A stretch of 64,000 bases of DNA from Alopecurus myosuroides (lineage: Eukaryota; Streptophyta; Magnoliopsida; Poales; Poaceae): contig CM054059.1 of assembly GCA_028641055.1 (NCBI GenBank), forward strand, positions 434,314,167 through 434,378,166. Direction: 5' to 3'. A program made the position numbers and the translations under genes. The notes beneath the pieces were generated by a model. That model was given only the letters and a program-made list of their open reading frames with translations. It was not told where the DNA came from and searched no databases. Of the stretch, positions 24,947 through 37,358 are shown piece by piece (position 1 is the first letter of the stretch; each line of letters begins with the position of its first letter).

Positions 24947-25398
24947 GGAGAAGAAGTCACCAGCTCTCGCCGCCGTGCCCGCCCTCCGAGCCTGGATATC
25001 CCTCCGAGTGATCTTCGGGGTGTTAGCATCGGTTTCTCCCTCTTTTGGTATCTTGATTCCAAAAGGGGGAGAGATATCTATCTATTAGGAGCGAGTATTT
25101 GCATGGGTCTCTCTCAAGCATGTTCTTCGATTTGCATCTTTCTCTTGCTTGAGAGAGTTGGTATTTTATTTGGAAACTTTGATTGTTTAAATTATTATGT
25201 GTTGTGAACCTCGTAATATGCATTGTGAGCTTGTGAACTTATTATCTTAATTCTATCACTTGTTGTGGGATCACTATTACATATATGTTTAGATCTCCAT
25301 TGTGCTTAAATTCTCTCAACATGAAGGGAGCATATCTTTAGGGGGAGCTCCGTCCATGTTGTTTATTTATGCAAATAGGGATGTTGTCATCAATTACC
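24947..25398 (+). other. copia 3' untranslated region
   Basis: Follows the extra ORF. It contains two PPT-like strings, AAAAGGGGGAGAGATA near 25061 and AGGGGGAGCTCC near 25339. Multiple polypurine tracts upstream of the 3' LTR are a Sirevirus hallmark. Confidence 0.6.
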
Positions 25399-25411
25399 AA
25401 AATGGGGAGAA
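25399..25411 (+). other. copia polypurine tract
   Basis: AAAATGGGGAGAA directly abuts the LTR start TGAAAGATC at 25412. Confidence 0.8.
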
Positions 25412-26739
25412 TGAAAGATCATCTTCCGTTTTGGTAATTTAATGACAACATACCTATTGGACTAATGATCATTTGTTATTCATGAAAATGCCCAGGTTCA
25501 TCAAGTATACATTATCTATGGGATACAATTTTGTTTGAAATGAAAAGAGCTCAAAATGACAAAGCTTGGAAAGTTTTTTGTATGCAGCGGAGGCTCCGGT
25601 GAAAGCACTGGAACCTCTACCCTAGCCTTTTTCCAGCGCAGCTCAGGCGCTGGGCTCCGGTGTGGGCTCCGCCAAAATGGCGTATGGGAGGAGAAGAGTG
25701 GAGGCCAGGGCGGAGCCTCCGGTGGACATCCGGTGAGCGGAGCCTCCGCTGGCTCCACCACCCAACTGGGGGGCTGACCTCCGGTGGTGCCTCCGGTGGA
25801 GCCTCCGCCAAAATAGCGTTCGGGAGGATATGAGCGGAGGCCCGAGCGGAGCCTCCGGTGGGCGGAGCCTCCGCCAAAACCACCGGAGCCTCCGCCCGCA
25901 GGATACATCATGAATGGAAAATGGACTGCGCGACTGCAAGCATACAAGGACCACCGGAGCCTCCGGTAAAACCACCGGTGCCTCCGGTGCTGCAGGATCT
26001 GCTCAACGGCCACTTTGGGAGGGGCTATAAATACCCCTTCCCCTACCTCATAAATGCAAATCTTTTTCCCACTCTCTCTCCTAGCCATTAATGAAAGCTT
26101 CAACCTCATAGATCTCCCTCTCCAACCACCCAATCACTCTCATACTTTGTGGAGAGCTAGAGGAGACCTAGATCAACACTTCCACCAAAGGAATTTCAAA
26201 TCCATCCACCACATCCTAGTAGATCTAGAATCCTACTTGAGGCCTAGAAACCTTAGTAGATCTTGTGCTTGTAGCTTCCACCTTGTTGCAAGAAGCTTCG
26301 GATTGCTTGAGAGCCTCCATCCATCTTGTGGAGTGACCTCGAGCTCATGTAAGGGTTTGGTCAACGCCTTCAAGTCGACCTCATAGTGGAAACAAGAATC
26401 TCCCTCACCGGAGAAGCTCAAGGAGAATAAGGTGTGCACAACTGTGCTATTGAGGAGCGCCTAGGTGGCTCCCCACCTCTCCAACGTAGACGTACTTCTC
26501 TTGAGAAGGAACTACGGGAAACATATCCTTGTCTCCTTGTTTACACTTGTGGTTTATCTTGTTGCCTTTCGTTTTACTTCCGTTGCGTATCTTATCTTGT
26601 ATCACTTAGGTTGCTCACCTAGTTGCACATCTAGAGAACCTTACTTTATCTTGCTTAGCCATAATTAAAAGGAAAAGAAGAAAAATTGGTAGTCAACCTA
26701 TTCACCCCCCCCCCTCTAGTTGACCATAGTGCACTTTAA
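25412..26739 (+). repeat. copia 3' LTR, + orientation
   Basis: 1328 bp. Starts TGAAAGATCATC. The end is GTGCACTTTAA where the partner LTR has GTGCACTTTCA, so it appears complete with one terminal substitution. It has many CGGAGCCTCCG/CACCGG motifs in 25585-25990, a TATAAATACCCC promoter-like box near 26026, and C-run CCCCCCCCCC near 26705. The same LTR in the opposite orientation is at 32115-33487. Confidence 0.9.
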
Positions 26740-28808
26740 ATAAGCAAGTAAGATGCGAATGGATTCAATACGAGCTACGGGGGCAAAGGTTTCACCGAAA
26801 TCAACACCTTAAACTTGAGAAATCCCTTGCGCCACCAACCTTGCCTTGTTGCAAATGACGATACCATCTTTATCTTGCTTGTTCTTGAACACCCATTTGG
26901 TGCCAATAACATTCTTGCAATCCTTGGGTCTTGGCACTAACTTCCAAACCTTGTTGAGTTCATCATGCATGACTTCAAGCCAATCTTGATCTTCGAAAGA
27001 TTCATAGACCTTCTTGGGCTCAATGAAGGAGACAAAAGCATGAGCCTTGCTAAAATCCGCCAATTGCTTCCTAGTTACAACCCTTCCACGAACTTGCCCA
27101 AGTATCTTGTCCTCCGTGTGACCCGCTCGTTCAAGATTCTCTAGCCTTCTCTTTGCTCTATGAGCTAGCATCTCCTCCAAAGATTCTTTGGATATTGCTT
27201 GAGAATCACCTTGTTCATCGGAGACATGTCCATCTTCATCTTGGCCTTGACCATTAATGGGTGAAGGATCACCACTAGGTTGAGCTCTCTCAACAATGAT
27301 GGGACTTTGATCATGAATTTGATGAGAATCCTGGCCTTGATCATTAGCTTGGCCTTGATTACTTGCTTGGCCTTGATCATTAACTTGAGGGCTTGGTGCA
27401 TCTTGTTAGGTAGCTTGTGTATCAATGGGTGTAGTCAAAGGCTCCACTTGAGTGGGGCATAGTCCTTCTCCCTCCGTCATCCGGTAACCCTCAATGGGAA
27501 TTATTTCACCAATCCCCATTCTTATTATGACAATGGGAGAAATTCCATCTCCTACAACACCATGATCTATACGCCCCCCTTAGGAGCCGCTATCCTCACC
27601 AAACACCACATCTATAGCTTCTTCAACTTGTCCGGTGGACTTGTTGTAGACTCTATAGGCGTGAGCATTTGTGGCGTAGCCAACAAAGATACCCTCATAA
27701 GATTTGGTCTCAAACTTTGAAAAAACATTTACCTTTCTTGCGAATGAAGCACTTGCAACCGAAGACCTTGAAGTAAGATACGTCCGGTTTCTTGTCCATG
27801 AGAATCTCATAAGGAGTCTTGTTCAAGATCTTGCGGAGATACAGCCGGTTGGTAGCATGACATGCGGTGGAGACGGCTTCGGCCCAAAAGTTATAAGGAG
27901 AAGAAAACTCCGCAATCATTGTCCTAGCCGCATCCATCAAAGTCTGGTTCTTTCTTTCCGCAACACCATTTTGTTGAGGGGTATAGAGAGTGTAATATTG
28001 ATGAGCAATGCCCTCTTCACTAAGAAAACCCTCAACGGTATAGTTCTTGAACTACGAGCCGTTATCACTCCGGATGGCCAATATGGAAGCATTGTGTTGG
28101 CGCTCCACTAGAGTGATGAACTCGATGACTCTCTTTTGAGTCTCACTCTTCTTCTTGAAGAAATACACCCAACAATATCTTGAATAATCATCCACAATCA
28201 CCAAGCAATACTTCTTTCCTCCGAGACTATCATAAGATAGTGGACCAAAGAGATCTAAGTGAATGAGCTCGAGAATTCTTGTGGTGGAGATATAAGTCTT
28301 GGTTGGGTGAAGTTCTCCATGTTGCTTTCCAAAGGCGCAAGAACTACACACACGATCTTTAGCAAACTTAGCCTTGGTTAGTCCTAGAACATGATTGATA
28401 CTTTGAAGGTCATGCAACATTCTCATATTGGTGTGGGCTAACCGGCGATGCCAAAGCCACCCCATATCAACTTTAGCCATTAGGCATGTCGTGGCACACG
28501 TGTCTCCTTTAGAGAAGTCCACTACATACATGCCGTTCTCGACAAACCCAAAAAAGGCTACTTTAAGAGTTGTTTCCCAAGTGACAATCACATTCTCTTT
28601 ATTAAATAAAGAGGTAAAGCCACAATTTGCAAGTTGAAGAATGGACATCAAGTTATAACCAATGGGACTCAACAAGGAGAACATTCTCAATTGATATATC
28701 ATTTGAGATGGCCACCTTGCCTCGTCCCAATACCTTAAGTTCGGAATGATCACCAATAGTGACGCAATTGAGATGAGGTAATGGAGGTTCAAGATTAATC
28801 ATTGTGTC
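26740..28808 (-). pseudogene. pol: Ty1/copia pol, 5' part: integrase and RT N-terminus
   Basis: The - strand carries GAG-pre-integrase (GWLWHRRLAHTNMRMLHDL, KDRVCSSCAFGKQ) and the integrase core (HLDLFGPL, VIVDDYSRYCWVYFFKKK, AIRSDNGS, TPQQNGVAERKNQTLMDAAR). The integrase C-terminus follows (FGCKCFIRKK, FVGYATNAHAYRVYN). The RT N-terminus reads WKLVPRPKDCKNVIGTKWVF, KARLVAQG, FGETFAPVARIESIRILLAY. Stops and frameshifts occur near 28052, 27720, 27580, 27420 and 26808. RT ends abruptly at ILLAY, where the + oriented LTR begins. The C-terminal remainder of a copia RT is found on the opposite strand at the left edge of the window. Confidence 0.92.
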
Positions 28809-29361
28809 TGTCGGATATATACCAAATAGGGGTATAGAAGATGGTAGATAAAGTGCCGGATTACCAGGGTGGCCTAAGTGGTAGTGGGCTCAGGTCCATT
28901 AGGCGGCCCAGTAACCCGACGCACAGAAGCTGGTTTCTAGAAGAACCCGGATCACGGCCCAGGTGATCTGGCTTGGAGGAGAAGACGGATTCCTTGCTTT
29001 CCAAGTTACGAGTACCGTAGTCCTCTAGGTTTCCTATTCCGTAAGCCCTAATCCTCTATTATATAAAGCCGGACGGGAGATAGATTAGACAAGGAATGAA
29101 TAACAGAGAAGCTCTACGCCAACTCGCCGAGAAGCTCATCCTCGTCGAGTAGCTTAGATCTAGACCCTCACATTGTAACCCTGTTTACGGGCTTTAGTCC
29201 CGATTAGTGAGAAGTGCAGGAGTAGGCACGTCGTACTGTCGCGACGTACCGAACCTGGGTAAATCCTGTGTTCTGTGTTCACTACGCGATCCCGTTACCC
29301 CACGTCTCTACCGTAGTCTCATGGCACCCCCGTCTATGAAAACTACTACGATGTCTCGACA
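28809..29361. mobile_element. 553-bp solo LTR in the copia protease
   Basis: Starts TGTCGGATATATACC and ends GATGTCTCGACA. Flanked by a perfect 5-bp duplication GTGTC (28804-28808 and 29362-29366). Removing it joins the two halves of the protease in frame. It contains TTATATAAAGCCGG (TATA-like) near 29058. Family not recognised. Confidence 0.88.
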
Positions 29362-29366
29362 GTGTC

Positions 29367-32062
29367 ATTGCTTCCGGTCATATGTTGGGACGCACCACTA
29401 TCCACCGTCCATCTACCCAAACCAGAAGCACTTCCCTACAAGAGATCAATTTCTTGATTTAGGTACCCATCCTTCAATGGGTCCTCTTTTGTTAGTAACA
29501 AGGGTCTTAGGAACCCAAATATTCCAATGATAATCATCACCATAAGAAGTACCAACATATTTAGCATAAACATGACCATCTCTAGATTTCATGAGAACAT
29601 AAGAGGGGTTATATTTTCCGGCAAAGTCGTTGTGAGTGATGCTCCCCCTAGAGGTATCACCACCCACCACGGCGTTGGTCTCCTTCTCCTTGGTCACCTC
29701 TCTCTCTTTCACAAAGACAACATTACGAGAGGAAGAGGTGACATTCTTAGTTTTCTTCTTTGACTTGGCTACAAAGCCAAGCCCTTCCTTCCCTTTCTTA
29801 GATCCTTGAGAGCTTATGGCGACATTGAGAATTTTCTCTCTTCCTACAATGTTAGTAGTAGTACAAGAGGTAGGCATGATAACAATGCTATTAGAGGAAG
29901 ATGTCACTTGCTTATTAGACTGTTGAGTTAGAAGCTTATTTCGAGACGTGGTGAGCTTGTCATGAATTTCTTTAAGAGACGTGAACTCCTTTTCTAGTTT
30001 TCCATGATGCTCAACAAGTTTCTCATGAGCTATTCCTAGCTTCAACTCTTATTCTTCAAAGATTTTAAGTAAAGCAAGAGATTTTTCATTATCCTTCCTA
30101 AGTTTGGAAACACTAATGGCATAAGTCTCCTCTAAACTAGATAGTCTCTCTTCAAGACAAGCTCTCATGGATCTCTCTTTCTCAAGAGCTTCTATAAGAT
30201 CATTGTCATTGTTCTCATGGCCACCACCATAGCTCTCCAAATTCATGATGATTTCTTCCTTCTCATCTATGAGAGAGTTAGCATCATCAAGTTGCCTCAA
30301 GAGGGCCTTTACCTTTTCTTTGGTTTCACCTTCAAGACGACATAACCAAGAGCCTAGATTCTTGGCCTCCTCATCATCAACAATGTTTTCAACACAATCC
30401 AATAATGAGGGAGAACTAGTAGCAATAGACTTGGAGGTGGAAGATATTACCGCGGTGGCTTTTGCCATGAGACATGTAGGTCAGATCAATGCCTTCTCAT
30501 TGGGAGATTCAAATAGAGAGACCGATGAAGAGGAAGTCGTAGCTATGTCAACATGGGCCACACCTACGACTTCATCTTCTCCTTCATCTCCGGAGTAGTA
30601 TGTTTCCAATGTGGGCCCTTCTTGAACATATAGATCCCTTGGGACTCTTCTAGCGAGATTCTTGTTTTGTGGAGCTTTGTTCTTTTTCTTGCGAACAAGC
30701 TTGCCTTCATTCTCTTCTCTTGGCTCAAAAAGACATTCTTTGACGAAGTGGTTTGCACTTCCACAATTGTAGCACGTCCTTGGCCGCTCCCCCTTCTTCC
30801 TGTAGACCTTGTTTCTTGAAGGTCTAGGAGCACCGGACTTATGAGCCTCCCATCTCTTCCAATAGCCGTGCATGGCAAGAGCAATGCACTTATGAGCACC
30901 CTTGTATGTATCTTCATAGTCCTCTTCATCCTCATCATCCTCATCAACTTCTTCTATCCGAGAAATCGCCTTAGACTTCAAGGCAAGGTTGGGTGACTTC
31001 CCAACTCCTCTTGAGAGAGCAAGAGCATCATCTGCACTCTTGTGGGATAGGGATATAGCTATGAACTTGCTAAGAACATCAATGGAGTTGAGAGTTGTAG
31101 TCCGATCTTGTTCGGATGCTAGTGGAGAGGTTCTTCTCGAGAGGAGTTATGGCCTTGACAGACTTCCTTTTGATCCACTCATCGGAGATTTCCTCTTTAC
31201 CAAAGTACCTCAATTGGTTGCCAAGGGTGACAACTCTTCTGTATAGCTCCTCGGTACTTTCATCTTCAAGCATAATGAAGTTCTCGGACTTGTCAAGAGC
31301 TACATCATACTTGGAGTATTAAATGCTAGCATTGCCTTGAAATAAGGTGTCAAGTTTATCCCAAGCCTCCTTGGCGGTCTTGATACCGCGGATGTGTTCA
31401 AGATGTTTACTTGGGAGAGCCTTTTGGATAGTGACAAGAGCGGTCTTGTTGAGTTGAAATTCAACGTCTTCTCTTGGAGTCAAGTTGCTTGCATCGTGAG
31501 GGTGAAATCCATGGAGAACACTTCTCCACAAGGCGGTGCAAGATCTTGAAATATGAGACTCCATATCGAACTTCCAAGAAGAGAATTTGTTAGTGTTAAG
31601 AATGGGAGGAAGTCCAACGTTTAGAATGTGTGGCATTGTAGCAATGGGATGAATAGAGTCATGGTTGGGAGGTGGTGGAACTCTTGAGTTAGACCCCGAA
31701 CCGTTAGCCGTTTGAGACTTGGAGCCTTCGGAGCTCCCACCGCTCTTAGCCTTTTTATTGGCTTTTGCCTTGGCTTTCTCCTTGGCTAAAGCAATGTTAG
31801 CTTCCATTTCGGCGATGTCCGGAATGGAATCAGCATCCGAGCTAACATCTTCGGCGGTGAGAGGTGGTTCCTCGGACTCCTTGGTTTTCCCCATCATGGC
31901 CTCCAACATCTTCTTTATGCTAGAAACCTCTGAACCAACACTAGATCTAACCTTGAAAATTTTGGTTTGGATGGTTCCAAGCGTTTCTTGTAGGTTACTT
32001 ATAGTGTTGGACATTTTGGCGATTTCCACATTAGAACCGTCGGGGTCACCTTCATTGACCAT
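29367..32062 (-). pseudogene. gag: copia gag and protease
   Basis: The ATG at 32062 starts a coiled N-terminal region followed by the copia gag core (LNTNKFSSWKFDMESHI, HLEHIRGIKTAKEAWDKL, ESTEELYRRVVTLGNQL). It continues through an acidic stretch (VDEDDEDEEDYED) to a CCHC zinc knuckle (CYNCGSANHFVKEC, near 30770). Long coiled-coil downstream parts (30468-30049, 30045-29446) and the protease motif WTVDSGASQHMTG (29430-29370) follow. Stops at 31319, 30478 and 30046 and a frameshift near 31080 break the frame. The extended coiled-coil gag is typical of the Maximus/SIRE branch. Confidence 0.88.
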
Positions 32063-32100
32063 TATACTCTTAGGCGGTTAAGCCCTTAGCAAGAGCCGAG

Positions 32101-32112
32101 GCTCTGATACCA
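32101..32112 (-). other. copia primer binding site (initiator tRNA-Met)
   Basis: The - strand reads TGGTATCAGAGC two bases after the LTR end (..TTTCA-AT). This is the standard initiator-Met primer site of copia elements and fixes the right LTR as the 5' LTR of the - strand half. Confidence 0.92.
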
Positions 32113-32114
32113 AT

Positions 32115-33487
32115 TGAAAGTGCACTATGGTCAACTAGAGGGGGGGTGAATAGGTTGACTACCAATTTTTATTCTTTTCCTTTTAGTTATGGCTAAACAA
32201 GATAAAACAAGGTTCTCTAGATGTGCAACTAGGTGAGCAACCTATGTGATACAAGACAATATACGCAACGTAAGTAAAACAAAAGGTATCAAGATAAACC
32301 ACAAGTGTAAACAAGGAGACAAGGATATGTTTCCCATAGTTCTTTCTCAAGAGAAGTACGTCTACGTTGGAGAGGTGGGGAGCCACCTAGGCGCTCCTCA
32401 ATAGCACGGTTGTGCACACCTTATTCTCCTTGAGCTTCTCCGGTGAGGGAGATTCTCGTTTCAACTATGAGGTCGACTTGACGGCGTTGACCAAACCTTT
32501 ACACGAGGTTGAGGACACTCGACAAGATGGATGGAGGCTATCAACAAATCCGAAGCTTCTTTGCAACAAGGTGGAATCTACAAGCACAAGATCTACTAAG
32601 GTTTCTAGGCCTCAAGTAGGATTCTAGATCTACTAGGATGTGGTGGATGGATTTGAAATTCCTTTGGTGGAATCACGGATCTAGGTCTCCTCTAGCTCTC
32701 CACAAAGTTACGGAGTGTTTGGGTGGTTGGAGAGGGAGATCTAGGAGGTTGAAGCTTTCATTAATGGCTAGGAGAGAGAGTGGGAAAATCTTAGCATTTA
32801 TAAGATAGGGGAAGGGATTTAAATACCCCTTCCCCAATCTGGCCGTTGGACAGCCCACGCAGCACCGGAGGCTCCGGTGGTCTTCACTCACACGCGCCCG
32901 CGTGGCTCCTTTTCTCTTCTGTGGGAACCTCAATGGCGGAGGTTCCGGTGGTCCCAACGGAGGTACCTCCCACCGGAGGTTCCGGTGGGTTCTGCCCCAA
33001 GTTCCTCTCTTATGCATCCGAACGTGTTTTCGTCGAAGGTAGCACTGGAGGCACCACCGGAGCCCACGCCCACATGGTAGCCCGATGGAACTGGCGGAGG
33101 TTCCGGTGGCTAGGGCGGAGGTTCCGCCCACCGGAGGTTCCGGTGGGTTCCGCCCCAGCCTCCGCTCATATGCACTCGAAGGCGTTTTTAGCGGAGGTAA
33201 CACCGGACCCTCCACCGGAGGCCCGCGCCTGGGATGTGCTGGGAAAATAGCGTTGGGCGGAGGTTCCGGTGGTTTCACCGGAGCCTCCGCTGCCTGTAAA
33301 AATAGCTTCCCAGATTTGTCTTTTCGAGCTCTTTCCTTTCGAATAAACTTGTATGCCTTTGAGGATATTTATTGGGAGTGCTTTGGCATTTTCTTATGTA
33401 TTAAATAAAACCTGAACAAGCTCTAAAACAAAGATTAGTCCGTTAGTTATGTTGTCATCAATTATCAAAATGAAAGATGATCTTTCA
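32115..33487 (-). repeat. copia 5' LTR, - orientation
   Basis: 1373 bp on the + strand from TGAAAGTGCAC to GATGATCTTTCA. It is inverted relative to 25412-26739. The AT-rich promoter-to-end part is roughly 93-95% alike by eye. The GC-rich CGGAGGTTCCGGTG block (32860-33290) has diverged and changed in length. Confidence 0.92.
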
Positions 33488-34770
33488 CAAGCCCTCCCAG
33501 ATCAATAGACCTTGGCCTATCCACGGGCACACCCAACTTGTCGGAAAAGAAGTCAAACACAATGCGCTCAAGATCTTCCCGGACAGTTAAAGTGATGCCC
33601 TCCACACGGATACGACGAATGCAATTATGTTTCCTCCTAGTCGCGACATGGATGTGGAAGAAGCTCGTATTGGCATCACCCTCTTTGAGCCAAAGAAGGC
33701 ACGACAGAGTACGAGAAATCGTTCGCTCAAGAGAAGCCAAACCCAAGCATTTAAGCTTAAGATGCTTGCGCAACGAGACCTCCACTGCCTTTAAGACTCT
33801 ACTCTCCATAGCCACATCGAACCGCAAAATCAACTCATGGGCCATAAGCAATTGAAGCTTCAGATGGCCCACCTCCCTCTCACCCCAACTACACAGACCC
33901 GTCGCAGTACATCGCAGCCGACGATCCAGCTCCACAAGGGGGTTGGGATCTCTACCAACTCCCGAGGCCATGCACCAGAGACGCTTCACCTCCTCATCGA
34001 ACCCATGCAAAGAGCACCAAAAGGCCTCGAACTGGAACCGCCTCTTGAGAGAGATGTTGGAGGCAAGCGACATAAGAAGGGGAGCATGATCCGGGATGGA
34101 AGAGGAGAGGACAGACAGGCGCCACTTCCAGGTCCACCGACCCAAACCAACGGTCAATCCTCTCCATGGCCGGGGTAGCTCTCTCATTGCTCCACGTAAA
34201 ATCCCTGCCCACAAGGGTAGGTTCCTTGAGGCGAAGCTCATTGATGGTGCAACGGAATTTCCCCATAAGCCTCCTATTAAGCCCACCTTGGTTCTTGTCG
34301 CAAGCGTCAAGGATAAGGTTGAAGTCACCTGCCACTGCCCTTGATCCTGGACAGCCGGCCCCCACGATTTTTAACTCCTCCAGAAAAGGATCTTTATCCA
34401 CATCCGTCGAAGGCCCATACACCGTTGTAAACCACCAAGGTTCCCCCGCCGAAGGCGAAACCTTGATAGTGAGCGTATTGTCGGAAGCAGAGCAGTCGGA
34501 ACCCACAAGACGATCAGATTGCCAAGCAATAAGGATCCCACCACGAGCACCAACAGCCGGCAAGTACTTAAACCCGTCAAAGCGGGGTCCTAGAATAGCC
34601 AACGCATCAAAGTAGTTTACAGACTCCAATTTTGTCTCGGAGAGAGCCACCAACACGGCCCCCAACTCCGCAATGAACGCACGCACAAGGTCACGCCTTG
34701 CCTGAGTTAAGCCCCTGAACATTCCACACAAGGATAAGGTTGGAAGGGATCAAGGATGAATTGTATCAAA
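33488..34770 (-). pseudogene. LINE ORF2 fragment A: endonuclease and start of RT region
   Basis: The - strand frames encode an APE-type endonuclease: a start like NLILVWNVQGLN near 34755, SETKLES, VYGPSTDVDKDPF, GDFNLILDACDKNQGGLNRR, FTWSNERATPAMERIDRWF, DHAPLLMSL. The linker to RT follows (WLKEGDANTSFFHIHVATRRKHN). At least one frameshift lies near 34150. The frame is cut at 33487/33488 (..RSIDLGGL) by the copia LTR, so the copia element inserted into this LINE. Confidence 0.9.
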
Positions 34771-36870
34771 AAGATGAAGCTTAATAAGTTAAAATATATA
34801 CAAGGGACTATCAACGAATACATACACAAAATCAAATAAATACACTGTACAAATATGCCATACTGTGACCTTTTGAACAAATGTCTGGCTTAAAAATAAA
34901 ATTACGCAAAAGTGAAGTTTTTCCGCTTAGGAAGTGCTAAAGGTTAATCTCAGGAATCTCTCCTTTTACTCAAGTTATCCCGTGTCAGAATTTTATTAAA
35001 ATGTAAAAGCCGCAAGAGTATCAGGGTTTTTTTATTTTTTAGATAAAAGGCATTAAAATGACCAGCTTTAAATTAATAAAATCTGGCGAGTTCACATGTT
35101 CAGATACACTGGGAAAAATAGCTTACAATAAAAACACTCGCCCACGGCTAAAGGCACAAATCAAAGTCTCAGTAAACAGCTAACTCAAACTACAATTCTA
35201 TGAAAGAGATTAAACGATGGTAGGCGCCGGGGAGCAGAAGGATCTATAAAGGCGGCGTAGCTCCGAGATTAGCAGGTCCACGATGGCACGATCTTTAGGC
35301 TTGGACAAGGGCCTCCTTTTAAAGAAGCAATCAGCAGGCTGATTAGGAACAGGAAAGATAGCCTCAATAGAAAATTTGTTACAAATATTCCACATGGCCC
35401 AACATTGGAAAACTTGCCCCGGTTCTCAAGGGCCCAAGAAACCTGATCAAGATCATCAGTAAGGGAAAAAAACTCTTCTTGAATTTAAGTTTTCCCACTG
35501 GATTAACTCATCCTCCCCAAAGGTGCGTCTAAAACGTAAATGCCACTCATTGCCAATGTGTGCGTGGGAAACTAAAATATCAGGGTGGGGAGGTGATTTT
35601 GAATAAACGAGGAAATCTGGTACTCCCTCCGTCTCATATTAATTGTCTCAAAGTTGGACAAAAGTGGATGTATCTAGACATATTTTAGTGTTAGATACAT
35701 CTACTTTTGTCAAAGTTTGAGACAATTAATATGAGACGGAGGGAGTACATATGGACTTTGATTTTCCTTAGAGATTCACCAAGTGAATAGACCACACCAC
35801 CAAAGTTAATAATACGGTAAAAGGATTTAGAAGAATGGAAACCAGAGCTCCCATATCTCCAAATAGAAGAGTCCAGCTCATCAGACAACACAACAGACTG
35901 CATAATTGACATTAGCTCATTCCACAAACTCATAATCTGAGGATCCACACATCTACAGACTGAGAGTTTCAAATAAGTACCATCCCAAACCTGGGAAACA
36001 CTAGCATCCTGTTGATAACAGATGACAAAAAGGTCTCAGAAAGCAATTTTAAGGGAGAAATCCCCATACCAAACATCATTCAGGAAACTCACATTTCTAC
36101 CATTTCCCAACTTCCAACAGTAAAAATGCTTAGAAGCAGATAAAGCTCAAGTAACTCCTTTCCAAAAAGGGGAACCAACAGCAGTCTTAGACCATGGAAT
36201 ATCATGTTCACCGATTTTATATTTAAAATCAACAAGCTGTTGCCAAATCTTATTACCACCACTGAAATATTGTTTACCCCAACAGACTAGTAGAGACATG
36301 TTAACATCTCTGAAATTTGGAATGCCAAGAACCCAAAAACTTTCTTCCCGGAAATCGAATTCCAATCAGCAAGGTGGTATATGTGGAAATCATCAACATT
36401 ACCCCAGAAAAAAATTGTCATCTGATAAGGAATAATGTGAATAGCCCATTTTTGAAACTTAGTCATGGACATCAAACAAGAAGGGATGCTAGCAATGCAA
36501 GACTTGCCTTTCCAGCCTGAAAACATTTTCATAATTTTGTCAACAATTGGATGTAAATCCTCACGTTTTTTATTTCGGAAAGTGCGAAGGCACACCCAAA
36601 TATTTGAAGGGAAAACTTCCAGGTTTACAACAGAACATTTGAGAAAAAGCTTTAGCTTCTTCGAGGCCCAAATTAACAATCAATAACTCACTTTTATGAA
36701 AGTTAATTCTCATACCAAAAATGTTTTCAAAACAAGTAAGAATCCATTTCAGGTTTCTAGCAGAATGAAAAGAGTATTCCAAGAAGAGGATGGTGTCATC
36801 AGCATATTGAAGGCTGATGACACCACCAGGAACAATATGAGGCACGTCCAGGTTACATCTCATATATGTA
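34771..36870 (-). pseudogene. LINE ORF2 fragment B: RT C-terminus and zinc-finger tail
   Basis: The - strand from 36863 shows the RT catalytic box SLQYADDTILFLE, FGMRINFHKSELLIVN and FKYLGVPSHFPK. Then come a maturase-like part (IVDKIMKMFSGWKGK, FFWGN), WKLGNG-type tail pieces, and a C-terminal fragment split by a Stowaway MITE. Several frameshifts and stops are present. It has no EN domain and is 5'-truncated at about 36870. The junction with fragment A near 34770 is not clean. The + strand T-rich stretch near 35027-35042 may mark the old poly-A tail. Confidence 0.8.
35623..35745. mobile_element. Stowaway MITE, 123 bp
   Basis: Near-perfect terminal inverted repeats starting CTCCCTCCGTCTCATATTAA, flanked by TA (35621-35622 and 35746-35747). 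It forms an almost continuous hairpin. Inserted in LINE fragment B. Confidence 0.96.
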
Positions 36871-37358
36871 TATGGGTAGATACTGAATACATCAAGGCTG
36901 ATACATGATTCATCGGGCCGAATCTATACAGCAGTAGCCACAAATGGGTTTGAAGGCAATGAATGATCATGGGACAGAGATTCAGTTACATAAATAATTT
37001 GGTACATACACAAGTGTGAACGGTTGCAAATACCCTATCTGCACAGCAATGTAAACGGCAGCTTTGCACAAGAAAAAACATCGACATTCAAAAGTAACAA
37101 ACTAACCATACAGAACCATGCACATTTCGAGGTGAACGCTCCACTGGATGAATAAGCCGAGACAGCCCCAGTGTATTTTCAAGTAGCGAATTGCTTCCAC
37201 CAAGACGTGGCAAAAAAGGAACCAGGAGGACTGCGATACCTTCATCATCTTACTGGTTAGATGGCCCCTGTGAGCTGCCAGTCATGGGAAAGGGACAGAC
37301 AGCACACTGTAAACCTCCCTGAGCCACCAGAGTTCTATATACTTCAATGAGCTCAATG
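36871..37358. other. 3' flank of SBH
   Basis: No ORF recognised. The part adjoining 37358 is the likely 3' UTR of the hydroxylase gene on the - strand. Confidence 0.4.
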
